In this document: one piece after another, positions 21,455-34,726 of the stretch
How positions within the stretch are numbered: the first letter of the stretch is position 1
Layout: each line of letters opens with the position of its first letter
Source of the DNA: Cherax quadricarinatus
Lineage: Eukaryota > Arthropoda > Malacostraca > Decapoda > Parastacidae
Direction of reading: 5' to 3'
Assembly (NCBI RefSeq): GCF_038502225.1
Contig: NC_091372.1
Span: 1,613,534-1,677,533 of the forward strand
Length of the DNA stretch: 64,000 nt
Made by a program: the position numbers and the translations under genes
The notes under the pieces: model-generated
Told to the model about the DNA's origin: nothing
The model's input: the letters and a program-made list of their open reading frames with translations, nothing else
The model's database searches: none

Positions 21455-22801
21455 TTGTCTTTCCAGTCCCCCTACGATCTCCGTTCCGGAGGGGAATCTC
21501 AATCTTTCAATTATCACCTTCACTCTTTCACGATGTTTTTCTCATTGTGTAAAGATGTCAAGCCATGCAATGGAGTTATCAGTGACTCTGCCAAACTTGT
21601 CTTTGCTGCCGCTGTAAAGACCTGCTTGCAGGTAAAATTTACAGGTATCCACTCTTTGAAAGACTCCTTCATTGTCGTTTGTACTGACGATAATGAAGCT
21701 TCGAAACTTATGGAGGACACCGCGATGAAGACTCAGTGACCGACAAGTCAACGTCTTTCCTTCATTTTTCCTGCTGACAAAACGTTCTGTTTTTGTCAGA
21801 TGGTTGGACATACTCATCACATTCCTATCGACTGCTGACCTGAAGAGTTCTCTCCAGGAACAAAACTCTTGGACCTCGATTGACAACATCACCAAAATTC
21901 CTGAAGCTTCTTCAGTGGTCAAACTCGCCTTTTCCAACATCGATATGGCTACCAAAGAGCTTCCTGATGGCCTAGCAATCTCCTACTACCATATTCATCC
22001 ACGACACATCGAACCAGAACGTTTTGCTCGTGTCTCGCCCTGCTGGAACTATTATTCTTAACACCACTCGACGACTGATTTTCCACTGAAAGGAACGAAA
22101 TTCTGTTCCAACTGTGGAAAGGACGGCCATCATTTCAAGGCATGTTCCACCACCAATGCCACTCCGATGTGCCTCAACTGCAAGGGTACTCATCATACCC
22201 TAGCAGCCAAATGCCCACTATGGAAGGAAGTGCTCTCCTAGGTCAAAGACGCTAAGAGTAGCGGCCCCAAATCACCGACATACGCCGCCATAACAAAAAT
22301 ACAGTCGGATACCAAGAAAATTCTTCAAGCTACACAACAGCTATCTCTACCCAGCACCTTTTTATCTCCACTTGCTGATGCGGCTCTTTCAAAGGTGTTG
22401 TATTGCATCTAGCCAATGCAGCCAACCCCGGCACTTTCAACATCTCCATAAATGAACTGTTCCGTCTCAACAACATGCCTGCCTTCGTTTTTCCTAACTC
22501 TCCACCTTCACCTGACTTCATCAAGATTTTTCCTAACATCATTAACTTCACTACACCTGCCGACCTGTCCTCTGCTCAAGCCCAGGCAACAGCTCCTGAT
22601 ACTTCCAAAATCACCGACAACATCGTTCCTGCTGCCTCAACCACCGCCTCCCAACCTGCTGTTTCAACATCAGTCGACCAATCAGCAAGCTCACTTGAAC
22701 CACCAGACTTCCACCGCCACTACTCGAGACCAATCAGAAGCCACACCCCAACCACTCCAACAAGAACAGACAGAAACAGTGGAAGAAGACAAAGCAGTTG
22801 A
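21455..22801 (+). pseudogene. gag-like ORF1 remnant of a second LINE family
   Basis: A nucleic-acid-binding ORF1 protein of a Jockey/I-type LINE, broken over several frames. Pieces recognisable in order: LRSGGESQSFNYHL with TDDNEASKLMED (21455-21739, ends at a stop), a middle segment in another frame (21804-22061) with DMATKELPDGLAISYYHI, then zinc knuckles CSNCGKDGHHFKAC at 22101-22145 and CLNCKGTHH..C at 22170-22214, and a Ser/Thr/Pro-rich tail (22403-22801). The first knuckle, expected after RVSPCWN, has lost its second Cys (CWNYY) and runs into a stop. No endonuclease or reverse transcriptase follows, so only this piece survives. It differs in sequence from the LINE at 36.6 kb. Confidence 0.72.
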
Positions 22802-23128
22802 GTCGCCTTCATACTTACGATGGACTGACATAACATACTATTCCTGCCACACAAAGACCACATGTACGCTGATGACCTATATGTACGACTTCGTGATGGA
22901 ACCGTCAAGTTCACAAACATCTCCGCCAACAAGTTTACCATCGACACATTACTGGCAGTTGTCAACACAGAATAACAAAACATACAGAACAAGATACACA
23001 TTTTTCACGTCTTAAAACTGGAGTTCAAAAACCTTAAGAACGACTGATCTACCATCGAACAGAACTAAACTTTTCTGAGAATCTCTTCATTCGTTCGTAA
23101 CTATATTATTTCATGATTTTTAAATAGG
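22802..23128. other. Possible further LINE-derived remnant
   Basis: A short open stretch at about 22855-22970 reads MYADDLYVRLRDGTVKF and continues to a stop, followed by a Lys-rich, heptad-like stretch. It looks like decayed coding sequence, but I do not recognise the family, and the YADD there lacks other reverse transcriptase blocks. Confidence 0.35.
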
Positions 23129-23219
23129 TGGAGTGGTAAGCCAGTGGAAGGCTTCGGTCAGATAACTAAAAGCTCTAGTCAAGAAACCGCGTCAAGAAAC
23201 ACTTGTCCTGTTTCCTGAC
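23129..23219 (-). repeat. Inverted copy of the 4.1-4.2-kb dispersed repeat
   Basis: In reverse complement it reads GGAAACAGGACAAGTGTTTC and later CCACTGGCTTACCACTCC, matching 4140-4215 with indels. The shared sequence includes the end of the 32-bp hairpin minisatellite. Confidence 0.8.
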
Positions 23220-23851
23220 AAACATTATACCTAACAATAATAATAAAGTTTACAAATCTACGATACATTAAAGTTTCTTCAGCTCAGAGCTTTTAATAAC
23301 TTGCATAAATTTAATTAATTATTAATTGTTACAGACGAGGTAAATCCCTATCTGGTTAAAGAGGTAACTGTCTTAAACTCAACAACGCTCTTCGTGGATC
23401 ATCCCCTGACATGGTTCCTTGTCTGGAAATAAGTCGTTTACTAGTTCCTTGTATACTTTGTGCCACCAGAGGGCCAAGTTGATTGTCCACCAGTGGTAGC
23501 ACAAAGCAACAAGTTTACACTATGTAGACTCCAACTCATCAGTAGATTCGTCTCCTAACTGACCTATATAACCTGACACTACTGTCTCAGGTAAACTACC
23601 ACTGCATCTGGGTTACAATCTTATTAAACCTCAGGCCATTCATATAGTTGGTGCAAAATGTGGGTAAGTTTTGAAGATTTCAGATATCAAAGGTCAAACA
23701 CAGATTTGGTTGGCTGGGCTGTGAAATGAGCTGAGGTTGGATAACAGCTCTTGGCTTGTAAGCTGAAACTGGGTGGCTACATCCTGTGTGGATTGTTTGG
23801 AGTTGTGTCTGAAAGACTGGATGTTTGCGAACTAAGATATAGTTTTCCAGT
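23220..23851. other. Low-copy DNA, no gene seen
   Basis: Non-tandem sequence with no convincing exon or element. Confidence 0.5.
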
Positions 23852-24412
23852 GCATGACACTGTCACTGTCCACACACTAGTGTGTGATACTGTCACTGTC
23901 CACACACTAGTGTGTGATACTGTCACTGTCCACACACTAGTGTATGACACTGTCACTGTCCACACACTAGTGTGTGATACTGTCACTGTCCACACACTAG
24001 TGTGTGATACTGTCACTGTCCACACACTAGTGTGTGATACTGTCACTGTCCACACACTAGTGTGTGATACTGTCACTGTCCACACACTAGTGTGTGATAC
24101 TGTCACTGTCCACACACTAGTGTGTGATACTGTCACTGTCCACACACTAGTGTGTGATACTGTCACTGTCCACACACTAGTGTGTGATACTTTCACTGTC
24201 CACACACTAGTGTGTGACACTGTCACTGTCCACACACTAGTGTGTGATACTGTCACTGTCCACACACTAGTGTGTGATACTGTCACTGTCCACACACTAG
24301 TGTGTGACACTGTCACTGTCCACACACTAGTGTGTGATACTGTCACTGTCCACACACTAGTGTGTGATACTGTCACTGTCCACACACTAGTGTGTGATAC
24401 TGTCACTGTCCA
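23852..24412. repeat. 30-bp satellite
   Basis: About 18.7 very uniform units of TGTGTGATACTGTCACTGTC followed by CACACACTAG. Each unit junction contains the perfect 16-bp palindrome CACACACTAGTGTGTG. As 30 is a multiple of three, reading frames stay open on both strands (TVTVHTLVCD and SHTSVWTVTV repeats), which is not taken as coding. Diverged relatives appear at 53.62 and 63.42 kb. Confidence 0.96.
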
Positions 24413-25829
24413 GAGTACTACCAGAAATTCTTATAGTCTAGACTTAGTCTAGCAGTAACAACATCTTACTCTCTACTGACCTTGTTACTGTCTCCATAGA
24501 TATACTTAACCTGACACATTTCGTTATAATGAATAATGGAAGTGCTAGTTCCTATCTGTACTAATTTCTTCAAGCTACATAGTTAACCAGTTCCTTTTTG
24601 ACATTGTTTCGTAAACTTCTGTTTAAAAAACCAAAGTTATAATCAACATTCTCTTTATTTAATGTTTGTTTAGGTAATTCATCAACATTCTCCTGCTGCT
24701 GGATATATATAAGAAAGCTAACCTATGATCCCTTAATAACTTGTATCACAAGAATGTTCAGGTCTCAGGCTATTTTAGAGCTGGTGATGAGGAGAGAGTT
24801 AAATACGATTATATTGTGTGGTTTGTCGTAGTTTCCACAAGCTTGAGATTAACTATAACAAGCAGTTTAGTTTGTGAGGTGGAAGCCCTGTTATTAATTC
24901 TGGCAGATGGGGATGTCTGGTGAGACAGACATGACTGTACACACTGCTTTTACAACGAACGGTTTTTAAGCTAACAATGTTGTGTATTAGTTGATAATTA
25001 GCTATGCTATGAATTTGCTGTAGCTAGTGAGTTGCTAATATGTGATCTATGACAGCGTGAGGATTCTAACCCATGTCACTCAGGCAGTGTATGACACTGC
25101 CTGGGCAGGCTGTCACTCAGGTGCCTCACACCTAGATCACTCTGAACTTCTTCAGTGTTGGAGCATAATTATTGTAGAGGGTAGTTGTAGACCTACTGTG
25201 TATACTGTGGTGGAGTATATGTCGACTATGTGTAATGTAGTATAGGCCTAATGTGTAGTAGATTATAGGCCTACAGTGAAGAGGGAGGTAATACATATTA
25301 CAAGAGTATAATTAATAAAAATTTACAAGTATTCAACTTGATAAATTGATATTATTAAGTTCCAAGATATTATTATTGATCTTTTAAGTAATAATATTAC
25401 CAGACTGAGAGAGAATTATGGTAATATTCTCAAAGTTAATACCAGCTAAGTAATATTACCTGTCAACATAATCTAAGTAACCAACCTTCTAAGTGATGGT
25501 TTCTCTAAGAATGTTCTAAGTAACGAGTGTTCTAAGAGTGTCTAAGTGATCAAATAACAGTGTCTCATGCTCTAATTCTACATGCGATCTACTACACTGT
25601 TTGTAGGTCAGTGTTATAGCGGGTGTACCTGTGGGTCACCTGGACCACTGTTCGAGTCCTCTCCTATCATTCTAATGGCCAGAATCCTTCCATTTTGAAG
25701 GCGGAGGCTTCCTTCAGTGAACCCTAAGGGTTCACTTTAGGGTTTGGCAACCCGAGAGTCAAAGTAAGCCAGACCGATGACTTGACTTCACTGGGTTTAT
25801 TCTAGGGTACGTGAATCATGCCAGCCATG
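24413..25829. other. Low-copy DNA, no gene recognised
   Basis: About 1.4 kb of non-tandem sequence. Short open frames lack supporting splice or homology signals. The part at 25640-25829 is richer in GC and contains the short inverted repeat AACCCTAAGGGTT, and may belong to a dispersed repeat next to the 48-bp array. Confidence 0.5.
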
Positions 25830-28800
25830 AGGGTGACAGCCCTGGTATGATGAGTAGACCAGGATGATAGGTCTATCAGGGTGACAGCCCTGTTATGATG
25901 AGTAGACCAGGATGATAGGTCTATCAGGGTGACAGCCCTGTTATGATGAGTAGACTAGGATGATAGGTCTATCAGGGTGACAGCCCTGGTATGATGAGTA
26001 GACCAGGATGATAGGTCTATCAGGGTGACAGCATGGCATAATGAGTAGACGAGGATGATAGGTCTATCAGGGTGACAACCCTGGCATGATGAGTAGACGA
26101 GGATGATAGGTCTATCAGGGTGACAGCCCTGGCATGATGAGTAGACCAGGATGATAGGTCTATCAGGGTGATAGCCCTGGCATGATGAGTAGACCAGGAT
26201 GATAGGTCTATCAGGGTGACAGCCCTGGTATGATGAGTAGACCAGGATGATAGGTCTATCAGGGTGACAGCCCTGGCATGATGAGTAGACGATGATGATA
26301 GGTCTAGCAGGGTGACAGCCCTGGCATGATGAGTAGACGAGGATGATAGGTCTATCAGGGTGACAGCCCTGGCATGATGAGTAGACCAGGATGATAGGTC
26401 TTATCAGGATGATAGCCCTGGTATGATGAGTAGACCAGGATGATAGGTCTATCAGGGTGACAGCCCTGGTATGATGAGTAGACCAGGATGATAGGTCTAT
26501 CAGGGTAACAGCCCTGGCATGATGAGTAGACCAGGATGATAGGTCTATCAGGGTGACAGCCCTGGTATGATGAGTAGACCAGGATGATAGGTCTATCAGG
26601 GTGACAGCCCTGGCATGATGAGTAGACCAGGATGATAGGTCTATCAGGGTGACAGCCCTGGTATGATGAGTAGACCAGGATGATAGGTCTATCAGGGTGA
26701 CAGCCCTGGCATGATGAGTAGACGAGGATGATAGGTCTATCAGGGTGACAACCCTGTCATGATGAGTAGACGAGGATGATAGGTCTATCAGGGTGACAGC
26801 CCTGGCATGATGAGTAGACCAGGATGATAGGTCTATCAGGGTGATAGCCCTGGCATGATGAGTAGACCAGGATGATAGGTCTATCAGGGTGACAGCCCTG
26901 GTATGATGAGTAGACCAGGATGATGGGTCTATCAGGGTGACAGCCCTGGCATGATGAGTAGACGATGATGATAGGTCTAGCAGGGTGACAGCCCTGGCAT
27001 GATGAGTAGACGAGGATGATAGGTCTATCAGGGTGACAGCCCTGGCATGATGAGTAGACCAGGATGATAGGTCTTATCAGGATGATAGCCCTGGTATGAT
27101 GAGTAGACCAGGATGATAGGTCTATCAGGGTGACAGCCCTGGTATGATGAGTAGACCAGGATGATAGGTATATCAGGGTAACAGCCCTGGCATGATGAGT
27201 AGACCAGGATGATAGGTCTATCAGGGTGGCAACCCTGGCATGATGAGTAGACGAGGATGATAGGTCTATCAGGGTGACAGCCCTGGTATGATGAGTAGAC
27301 CAGGATGATAGGTCTATCAGGGTAACAGCCCTGGCATGATGAGTAGACCAGGATGATAGGTCTATCAGGGTGACAGCCCTGGTATGATGAGTAGACCAGG
27401 ATGATAGGTCTATCAGGGTGACAGCCCTGGCATGATGAGTAGACCAGGATGATAGGTCTATCAGGGTGACAGCCCTGGTATGATGAGTAGACCAGGATGA
27501 TAGGTCTATCAGGGTGACAGCCCTGGCATGATGAGTAGACGAGGATGATAGGTCTATCAGGGTGACAACCCTGGCATGATGAGTAGACGAGGATGATAGG
27601 TCTATCAGGGTGACAGCCCTGGCATGATGAGTAGACCAGGATGATAGGTCTATCAGGGTGATAGCCCTGGCATGATGAGTAGACCAGGATGATAGGTCTA
27701 ACAGGGTGACAGCCCTGTTATGATGAGTAGACCAGGATGATAGGTCTATCAGGGTGACAGCCCTGGCATGATGAGTAGACGATGATGATAGGTCTAGCAG
27801 GGTGACAGCCCTGGCATGATGAGTAGACGAGGATGATAGGTCTATCAGGGTGACAGCCCTGGCATGATGAGTAGACCAGGATGATAGGTCTTATCAGGAT
27901 GATAGCCCTGGTATGATGAGTAGACCAGGATGATAGGTCTATCAGGGTGACAGCCCTGGTATGATGAGTAGACCAGGATGATAGGTCTATCAGGGTAACA
28001 GCCCTGGCATGATGAGTAGACCAGGATGATAGGTCTATCAGGGTGGCAACCCTGGCATGATGAGTAGACGAGGATGATAGGTCTATCAGGGTGACAGCCC
28101 TGGCATGATGAGTAGACCAGGATGATAGGTCTATCAGGGTGATAGCCCTGGCATGATGAGTAGACCAGGATGATAGGTCTATCAGGGTGACAGCCCTGGT
28201 ATGATGAGTAGACCAGGATGATAGGTCTATCAGGGTGACAGCCCTGGTATGATGAGTAGACCAGGATGATAGGTCTATCAGGGTGACAGCCCTGGCATGA
28301 TGAGTAGACCAGGATGATAGGTCCATCAGGGTGACAGCCCTGGCATGATGAGTAGACCAGGATGATAGGTCTATCAGGGTGATAGCTCTGGTATGATGAG
28401 TAGACCAGGATGATAGGTCTATCAGGGTGACAGCCCTGGTATGATGAGTAGACCAGGATGATAGGTCTATTAGGGTGACAGCCCTGGCATGATGAGTAGA
28501 CCAGGATGATAGGTCCATCAGGGTGACAGCCCTGGCATGATGAGTAGACCAGGATGATAGGTCTTTCAGGGTGATAGCCCTGGCATGATGAGTAGACGAT
28601 GATGATAGGTCTAGCAGGGTGACAGCCCTGGCATGATGAGTAGACGAGGATGATAGGTCTATCAGGGTGACAGCCCTGGCATGATGAGTAGACCAGGATG
28701 ATAGGTCTTATCAGGATGATAGCCCTAGTATGATGAGTAGACCAGGATGATAGGTCTATCAGGGTGACAGCCCTGGTATGATGAGTAGACCAGGATGATA

Positions 28801-31800
28801 GGTCTATCAGGGTAACAGCCCTGGCATGATGAGTAGACCAGGATGATAGGTCTATCAGGGTGACAACCCTGGCATATTGAGTAGACGAGGATGATAGGTC
28901 TATCAGGGTGACAGCCCTGGCATGATGAGTAGACCAGGATGATAGGTCTATCAGGGTGATAGCCCTGGCATGATGATTAGACCAGGATGATAGGTCTATC
29001 AGGGTGACAGCCCTGGCATGATGAGTAGACCAGAATGATAGGTCTATCAGGGTGACAGCCCTGGTATGATGAGTAGACCAGGATGATAGGTCTATCAGGG
29101 TGACAGCCCTGGTATGATTAATAGACTAGGATGATAGGTCTATCAGGGTGATAGCCCTGGTATGAGTATACCAGGATGATAGGTCTATCAGGGTGACAGC
29201 CCTGGTATGATGAGTAGACCAGGATGATAAGTCTATTAGGGTGAAAGCCCTGGCATGATGAGTAGACCAGGATGATGGGTCTATCAGGGTGATAGCCCTG
29301 GCATGATGAGTAGACCAGGATGATAGGTCTATCAGGGTGACAGCCCTGGCATGATGAGTATACGAGGATGATAGGTCTATCAGGTTGACAGCCCTGGTAT
29401 GATGAGTAGACCAGGATGATAGGTCTATCAGGGTGACAGCCCTGGCATGATGAGTAGACGAGGATGATAGGTCTATCAGGGTGACAGCCCTGGTATGATG
29501 AGTAGACCAGGATGATAGGTCTATCAGGGTGACAGCCCTGGCATGATGAGTATACGAGGATGATAGGTCTATCAGGGTGACAGCCCTGGTATGATGAGTA
29601 GACCAGGATGATAGGTCTATCAGGGTGACAGCCCTGGCATGATGAGTAGATGAGGATGATAGGTCTATCAGAGTGACAGCCCTGGCATGATGAGTAGACC
29701 AGGATGATAGGTCTATCAGGGTGACAGCCCTGGCATGATGAGTAGACGAGGATGATAGGTCTATCAGAGTGACAGCCCTGGCATGATGAGTAGACCAGGA
29801 TGATAGGTCTATCAGAGTGACAGCCCTGGCATGATGAGTAGACGAGGATGATAGGTCTATCAGAGTGACAGCCCTGGCATGATGAGTAGACGAGGATGAT
29901 AGGTCTATCAGAGTGACAGCCCTGGCATGATGAGTAGACCAGGATGATAGGTCTATCAGGGTGACAGCCCTGGCATGATGAGTAGACGAGGATGATAGGT
30001 CTATCAGAGTGACAGCCCTGGCATGATGAGTAGACCAGGATGATAGGTCTATCAGGGTGACAGCCCTGGTATGATGAGTAGACCAGGATGATAGGTCTAT
30101 CAGGGTGACAGCCCTGGCATGATGAGTAGACGAGGATGATAGGTCTATCAGGGTGACAGCCCTGGCATGATGAGTAGACGAGGATGATAGGTCTATCAGG
30201 GTGATAGCTCTGGTATGATGAGTAGACCAGGATGATAGGTCTATCAGGGTGACAGCCCTGGTATGATGAGTAGACCAGGATGATAGGTCTATTAGGGTGA
30301 CAGCCCTGGCATGATGAGTAGACCAGGATGATAGGTCCATCAGGGTGACAGCCCTGGCATGATGAGTAGACCAGGATGATAGGTCTTTCAGGGTGATAGC
30401 CCTGGTATGATGAGTAGACCAGGATGATAGGTCTATCAGGGTGACAGCCCTGGCATGATGAGTAGACGAGGATGATAGGTCTATCAGGGTGACAGCCCTG
30501 GCATGATGAGTAGACGAGGATGATAGGTCTATCAGGGTGACAGCCCTGGCATGATGAGTAGACGAGGATGATAGGTCTATCAGGGTGACAGCCCTGGCAT
30601 GATGAGTAGACGAGGATGATAGGTCTATCAGGGTGACAGCCCTGGCATGATGAGTAGACGAGGATGATAGGTCTATCAGGGTGACAGCCCTGGCATGATG
30701 AGTAGACGAGGATGATAGGTCTATCAGGGTGACAGCCCTGGCATGATGAGTAGACGAGGATGATAGGTCTATCAGGGTGACAGCCCTGGCATGATGAGTA
30801 GACGAGGATGATAGGTCTATCAGGGTGATAGCTCTGGCATGATGAGTAGACCATGATGATAGGTCTATCAGGGTGACAGCCCTGGTATGATGAGTAGACC
30901 AGGATGATAGGTCTATTAGGGTGACAGCCCTGGCATGATGAGTAGACCAGGATGATAGGTCCATCAGGGTGACAGCCCTGGCATGATGAGTAGACCAGGA
31001 TGATAGGTCTTTCAGGGTGATAGCCCTGGCATGATGAGTAGACCAGGATGATAGGTCTATCATGGTGACAGTTCTGGTATGATGAGTAGACCAGGATGAT
31101 AGGTCTATCAGGGTGACAGCCCTGGCATGATGAGTAGACAAGGATGATAGGTCTATCAGGGTGACAGCCCTGGCATGATGAGTAGACGAGGATGATAGGT
31201 CTATCAGGGTGAAAGCCCTGGTATGATGAGTAGACCAGGATAATAGGTCTATCAGGGTGATAGCCCTGGCATGATGAGTAGACCAGGATGATAGGTCTAT
31301 CAGGGTGACAGCCCTGGGATGATTAGTAGACCAGGATGATAGGTCTATCAGGGTGATAGCCCTGGCATGATGAGTAGACCCGGATGATAGGTCTATCAGG
31401 GTGACAGCCCTGGTATGATGAGTAGACCAGGATGATAGGTCTATCAGGGTGACAGCCCTGGCATGATGAGTAGACGAGCATGATAGGTCTATCCGGGTGA
31501 CTGCCCTGGCATGATGAGTAGACGAGGATGATAGGTATATCAGGGTGACAGCCCTGGCATGATGAGTAGACCAGGATGATAGGTCTATCAGGGTGACAGC
31601 CCTGGCATGATGAGTAGACCAGGATGATAGGTCTATCAGGGTGACAGCCCTGGCATGATGAGTAGACCAGGATGATAGGTCTATCAGGGTGACAGCCCTG
31701 GCATGATGAGTAGACCAGGATGATAGGTCTATCAGGGTGACAGCCCTGGTATGATGAGTCGACCAGGATGATAGGTCTATCAGGGTGACAGCCCTGGCAT

Positions 31801-32216
31801 GATGAGTAGACCAGGATGATAGGTCTATCAGGGTGACAGCCCTGGTATGATGAGTAGACCAGGATGATAGGTCTATCAGGGTGACAGCCCTGGCATGATG
31901 AGTAGACCAGGATGATAGGTCTATCAGGGTGACAGCCCTGGCATGATGAGTAGACCAGGATGATAGGTCTATCAGGGTGACAGCCCTGGTATGATGAGTA
32001 GACCAGGATGATAGGTCTATCAGGGTGACAGCCCTGGCATGATGAGTAGACCAGGATGATAGGTCTATCAGGGTGACAGCCCTGGCATGATGAGTAGACC
32101 AGGATGATAGGTCTATCAGGGTGACAGCCCTGGTATGATGAGTAGACCAGGATGATAGGTCTATCAGGGTGACAGCCCTGGTATGATGAGTAGACCAGGA
32201 TGATAGGTCTATCAGG
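25830..32216. repeat. 48-bp satellite with higher-order structure
   Basis: About 133 units of 48 bp: CCAGGATGATAGGTCTATCA, then GGGTGACAGCCCTGG, then a TATGATGAGTAGA or CATGATGAGTAGA ending. Each unit contains inverted motifs such as CCAGG/CCTGG and GATAG/CTATC. A distinctive pair of variants (GATGATGATAGGTCTAGC, then a 49-bp unit with GGTCTTATCAGGATGATAG) returns at about 26.29, 26.96, 27.78 and 28.59 kb, marking repeats of 14 or 17 units. Because 48 is a multiple of three, a 1032-codon minus-strand frame is open; this is not evidence for a protein. Confidence 0.97.
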
Positions 32217-32334
32217 TCTGTCATGCACTCTCTACAGTGTAAAATTCGTCTGTGTCATCGGCTGAAGAAGCCTGCTACGCCGGCGATATGTGTGGTTAAT
32301 AGAGATACCCAAGTATTGTACACTTGTCCGTGAC
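32217..32334 (+). mobile_element. Penelope-like terminal fragment with decayed hammerhead motif
   Basis: Contains GTGTCATCGGCTGAAGAAGC, CTGCTACGCCGGC and GATACCCAAGTATTG. Compared with the hammerhead core CUGAUGA - stem - GAAA, it shows CTGAAGA at 32262-32268, a five-pair stem with one mismatch, and GATA. Known: Penelope-like elements carry hammerhead motifs near their ends. Inferred from memory of similar decapod sequences; the ribozyme would be dead because core bases differ. Confidence 0.5.
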
Positions 32335-32803
32335 ACTACAACTGAACAGTGAAAGTCGACACTGTACAACTGAACAGTGAAAGTCGACACTGTACAACTG
32401 AACAGTGAAAGTCGACACTGTACAACTGAACAGTGAAAGTCGACACTGTACAACTGAACAGTGAAAGTCGACACTGTACAACTGAACAGTGAAAGTCGAC
32501 ACTGTACAACTGAACAGTGAAAGTCGACACTGTACAACTGAACAGTGAAAGTCGACACTGTACAACTGAACAGTGAAAGTCGACACTGTACAACTGAACA
32601 GTGAAAGTCGACACTGTACAACTGAACAGTGAAAGTCGACACTGTACAACTGAACAGTGAAAGTCGACACTGTACAACTGAACAGTGAAAGTCGACACTG
32701 TACAACTGAACAGTGAAAGTCGACACTGTACAGTTGAACGGTGAAAGTCGACACTGTACAACTGAACAGTGAAAGTCGACACTGTACAACTGAACTGTGA
32801 AAG
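32335..32803. repeat. 28-bp satellite C
   Basis: About 16.7 units with a 28-bp step: ACAACTGAACAGTGAAAG plus TCGACACTGT. Nearly all units are identical except one with ACAGTTGAACGGTG, indicating recent amplification. Same period as satellites A and B but no obvious sequence relation. Confidence 0.96.
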
Positions 32804-33170
32804 CTGCACAATTACTGCATATCTGAGGGGGGGGTCACTCAAAGACCGTTTCTGGGGTTTCTCCCCCCTCCCACAGGTTGGATCCCAGACCACTCCTCCC
32901 TACCAACACTTCTCGGCATCTGCCACTCCTGACTCGGGGGTCGCGACCCCTGTTTCGAGAACCATTTGTCCATGTAGTGAGTAACTCAACACGGGACCTG
33001 TTTACTGAATGATACAAGTGGATACAGTAACTGAGGGTTAAGATACATTGTAAGCGGAGTCATATACATTGCTAAAATAGGCTATACACATTTATCTAAG
33101 TAATCTGTTCAAATTTTTATTAAATTCCTCTCGTATTCAAAGTTGAAAAAAAGGTCGGTATTTTTTTAGA
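32804..33170. other. Low-copy DNA, no gene seen
   Basis: Contains a G-run (GAGGGGGGGGTC), its near complement downstream, and the perfect palindrome GGGGTCGCGACCCC at 32937-32950. It may be part of a dispersed repeat. Confidence 0.45.
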
Positions 33171-33740
33171 GACTTCCTGAGTCCCCACGTCCAGGCTGAG
33201 TCTTAAGACTTAAGGACTTCCTGAGTCCCCACGTCCAGGCTGAGTCTTAAGACTTAAGGACTTCCTGAGTCCCCACGTCCAGGCTGAGTCTTAAGACTTA
33301 AGGACTTCCTGAGTCCCCACGTCCAGGCTAAGTCTTAAGACTTGAGGACTTCCTGAGTCCCTACGTCCAGGCTGAGTCTTAAGACTTAAGGACTTCCTGA
33401 GTCCCTAAGTCCAGGCTAAGTCTTAAGACATGAGGACTTCCTGAGTCCCCACGTCCAGGCTGAGTCTTAAGACTTGAGGACTTCCTGAGTCCCCACGTCC
33501 AGGCTGAGTCTTAAGACTTGAGGACTTCCTGAGTCCCCACGTCCAGGCTGAGTCTTAAGACTTGAGGACTTCCTGAGTCCCCACGTCCAGGCTGAGTCTT
33601 AAGACTTGAGGACTTCCTGAGTCCCTAAGTCCAGGCTAAGTCTTAAGACTTGAGGACTTCCTGAGTCCCCACGTCCAGGCTGAGTCTTAAGACTTGAGGA
33701 CTTCCTGAGTCCCCACGTCCAGGCTGAGTCTTAAGACTTG
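33171..33740. repeat. 44-bp satellite
   Basis: Thirteen units of 44 bp: GACTTCCTGAGTCCCCACG, then TCCAGGCTGAG, then TCTTAAGACTTAAG. Each unit carries the palindrome CTTAAG and an inverted GACTC/GAGTC pair. Variants alternate TTAAG and TTGAG endings. Confidence 0.96.
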
Positions 33741-33846
33741 TGTCCAGTCAATGCATTTGGAAAAATATTTGTTCAAAATGTATATTTTGATTTACGTTGT
33801 TTTGAAAATTAATATTGTCATATAAACTACACTTAGACACAGAATA

Positions 33847-34328
<482 letters not shown>

Positions 34329-34413
<85 letters not shown>
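34329..34413. repeat. TA microsatellite
   Basis: About 85 bp of TA repeat joining two different TIR elements. Confidence 0.95.
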
Positions 34414-34419
<6 letters not shown>

Positions 34420-34726
34420 CTCACTTAACGTCGTCAATAAGTTCTTGGAAACTGCGACTTTAAGGGACTCGACGAATAATGAAACCAATTTTACCGTAAG
34501 CTAATTGAAATAAACATCAGTGGTGCACAGTGCACCTATAACACTCATTACAATGGGGGTTAAATTAAGGAATATATGTTTGCAAAGTGAAAATTGCAAG
34601 GAGCGCCACCTACCACCATGCAGATCAACAACGAACATGAGAACTCCACACGCATTGGCCCCGGCCGGGAAATTTTTTTCTCGTCGATGTTATAACGAAA
34701 CGACGTTAAGTGAGAATTTACTGTAC
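34414..34726 (+). mobile_element. 310-bp TIR element (MITE-like), third family
   Basis: The left end contains TCCTCACTTAACGTCGT and the right end ACGACGTTAAGTGAGAATTT, which pair over about 16 bases. TA is present at both borders. It has no coding capacity. Exact outer ends are uncertain by a few bases because of the flanking TA repeat. Confidence 0.78.

Noticed and set aside
23751..24452. 233-codon plus-strand frame with TVTVHTLVCD repeats
   Set aside because: Over 80% of it is the 30-bp satellite, and the complementary strand is equally open. The short non-repeat N-terminus has no recognisable feature.
29126..32224. A 1032-codon open reading frame on the minus strand
   Set aside because: It lies wholly in the 48-bp satellite. 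A repeat unit of 16 codons without stops keeps several frames open at once, and there is no start context, domain or flanking gene structure.
32937..32950. GGGGTCGCGACCCC palindrome as a regulatory site
   Set aside because: A single occurrence without neighbouring gene or repeated pattern; no function can be supported.
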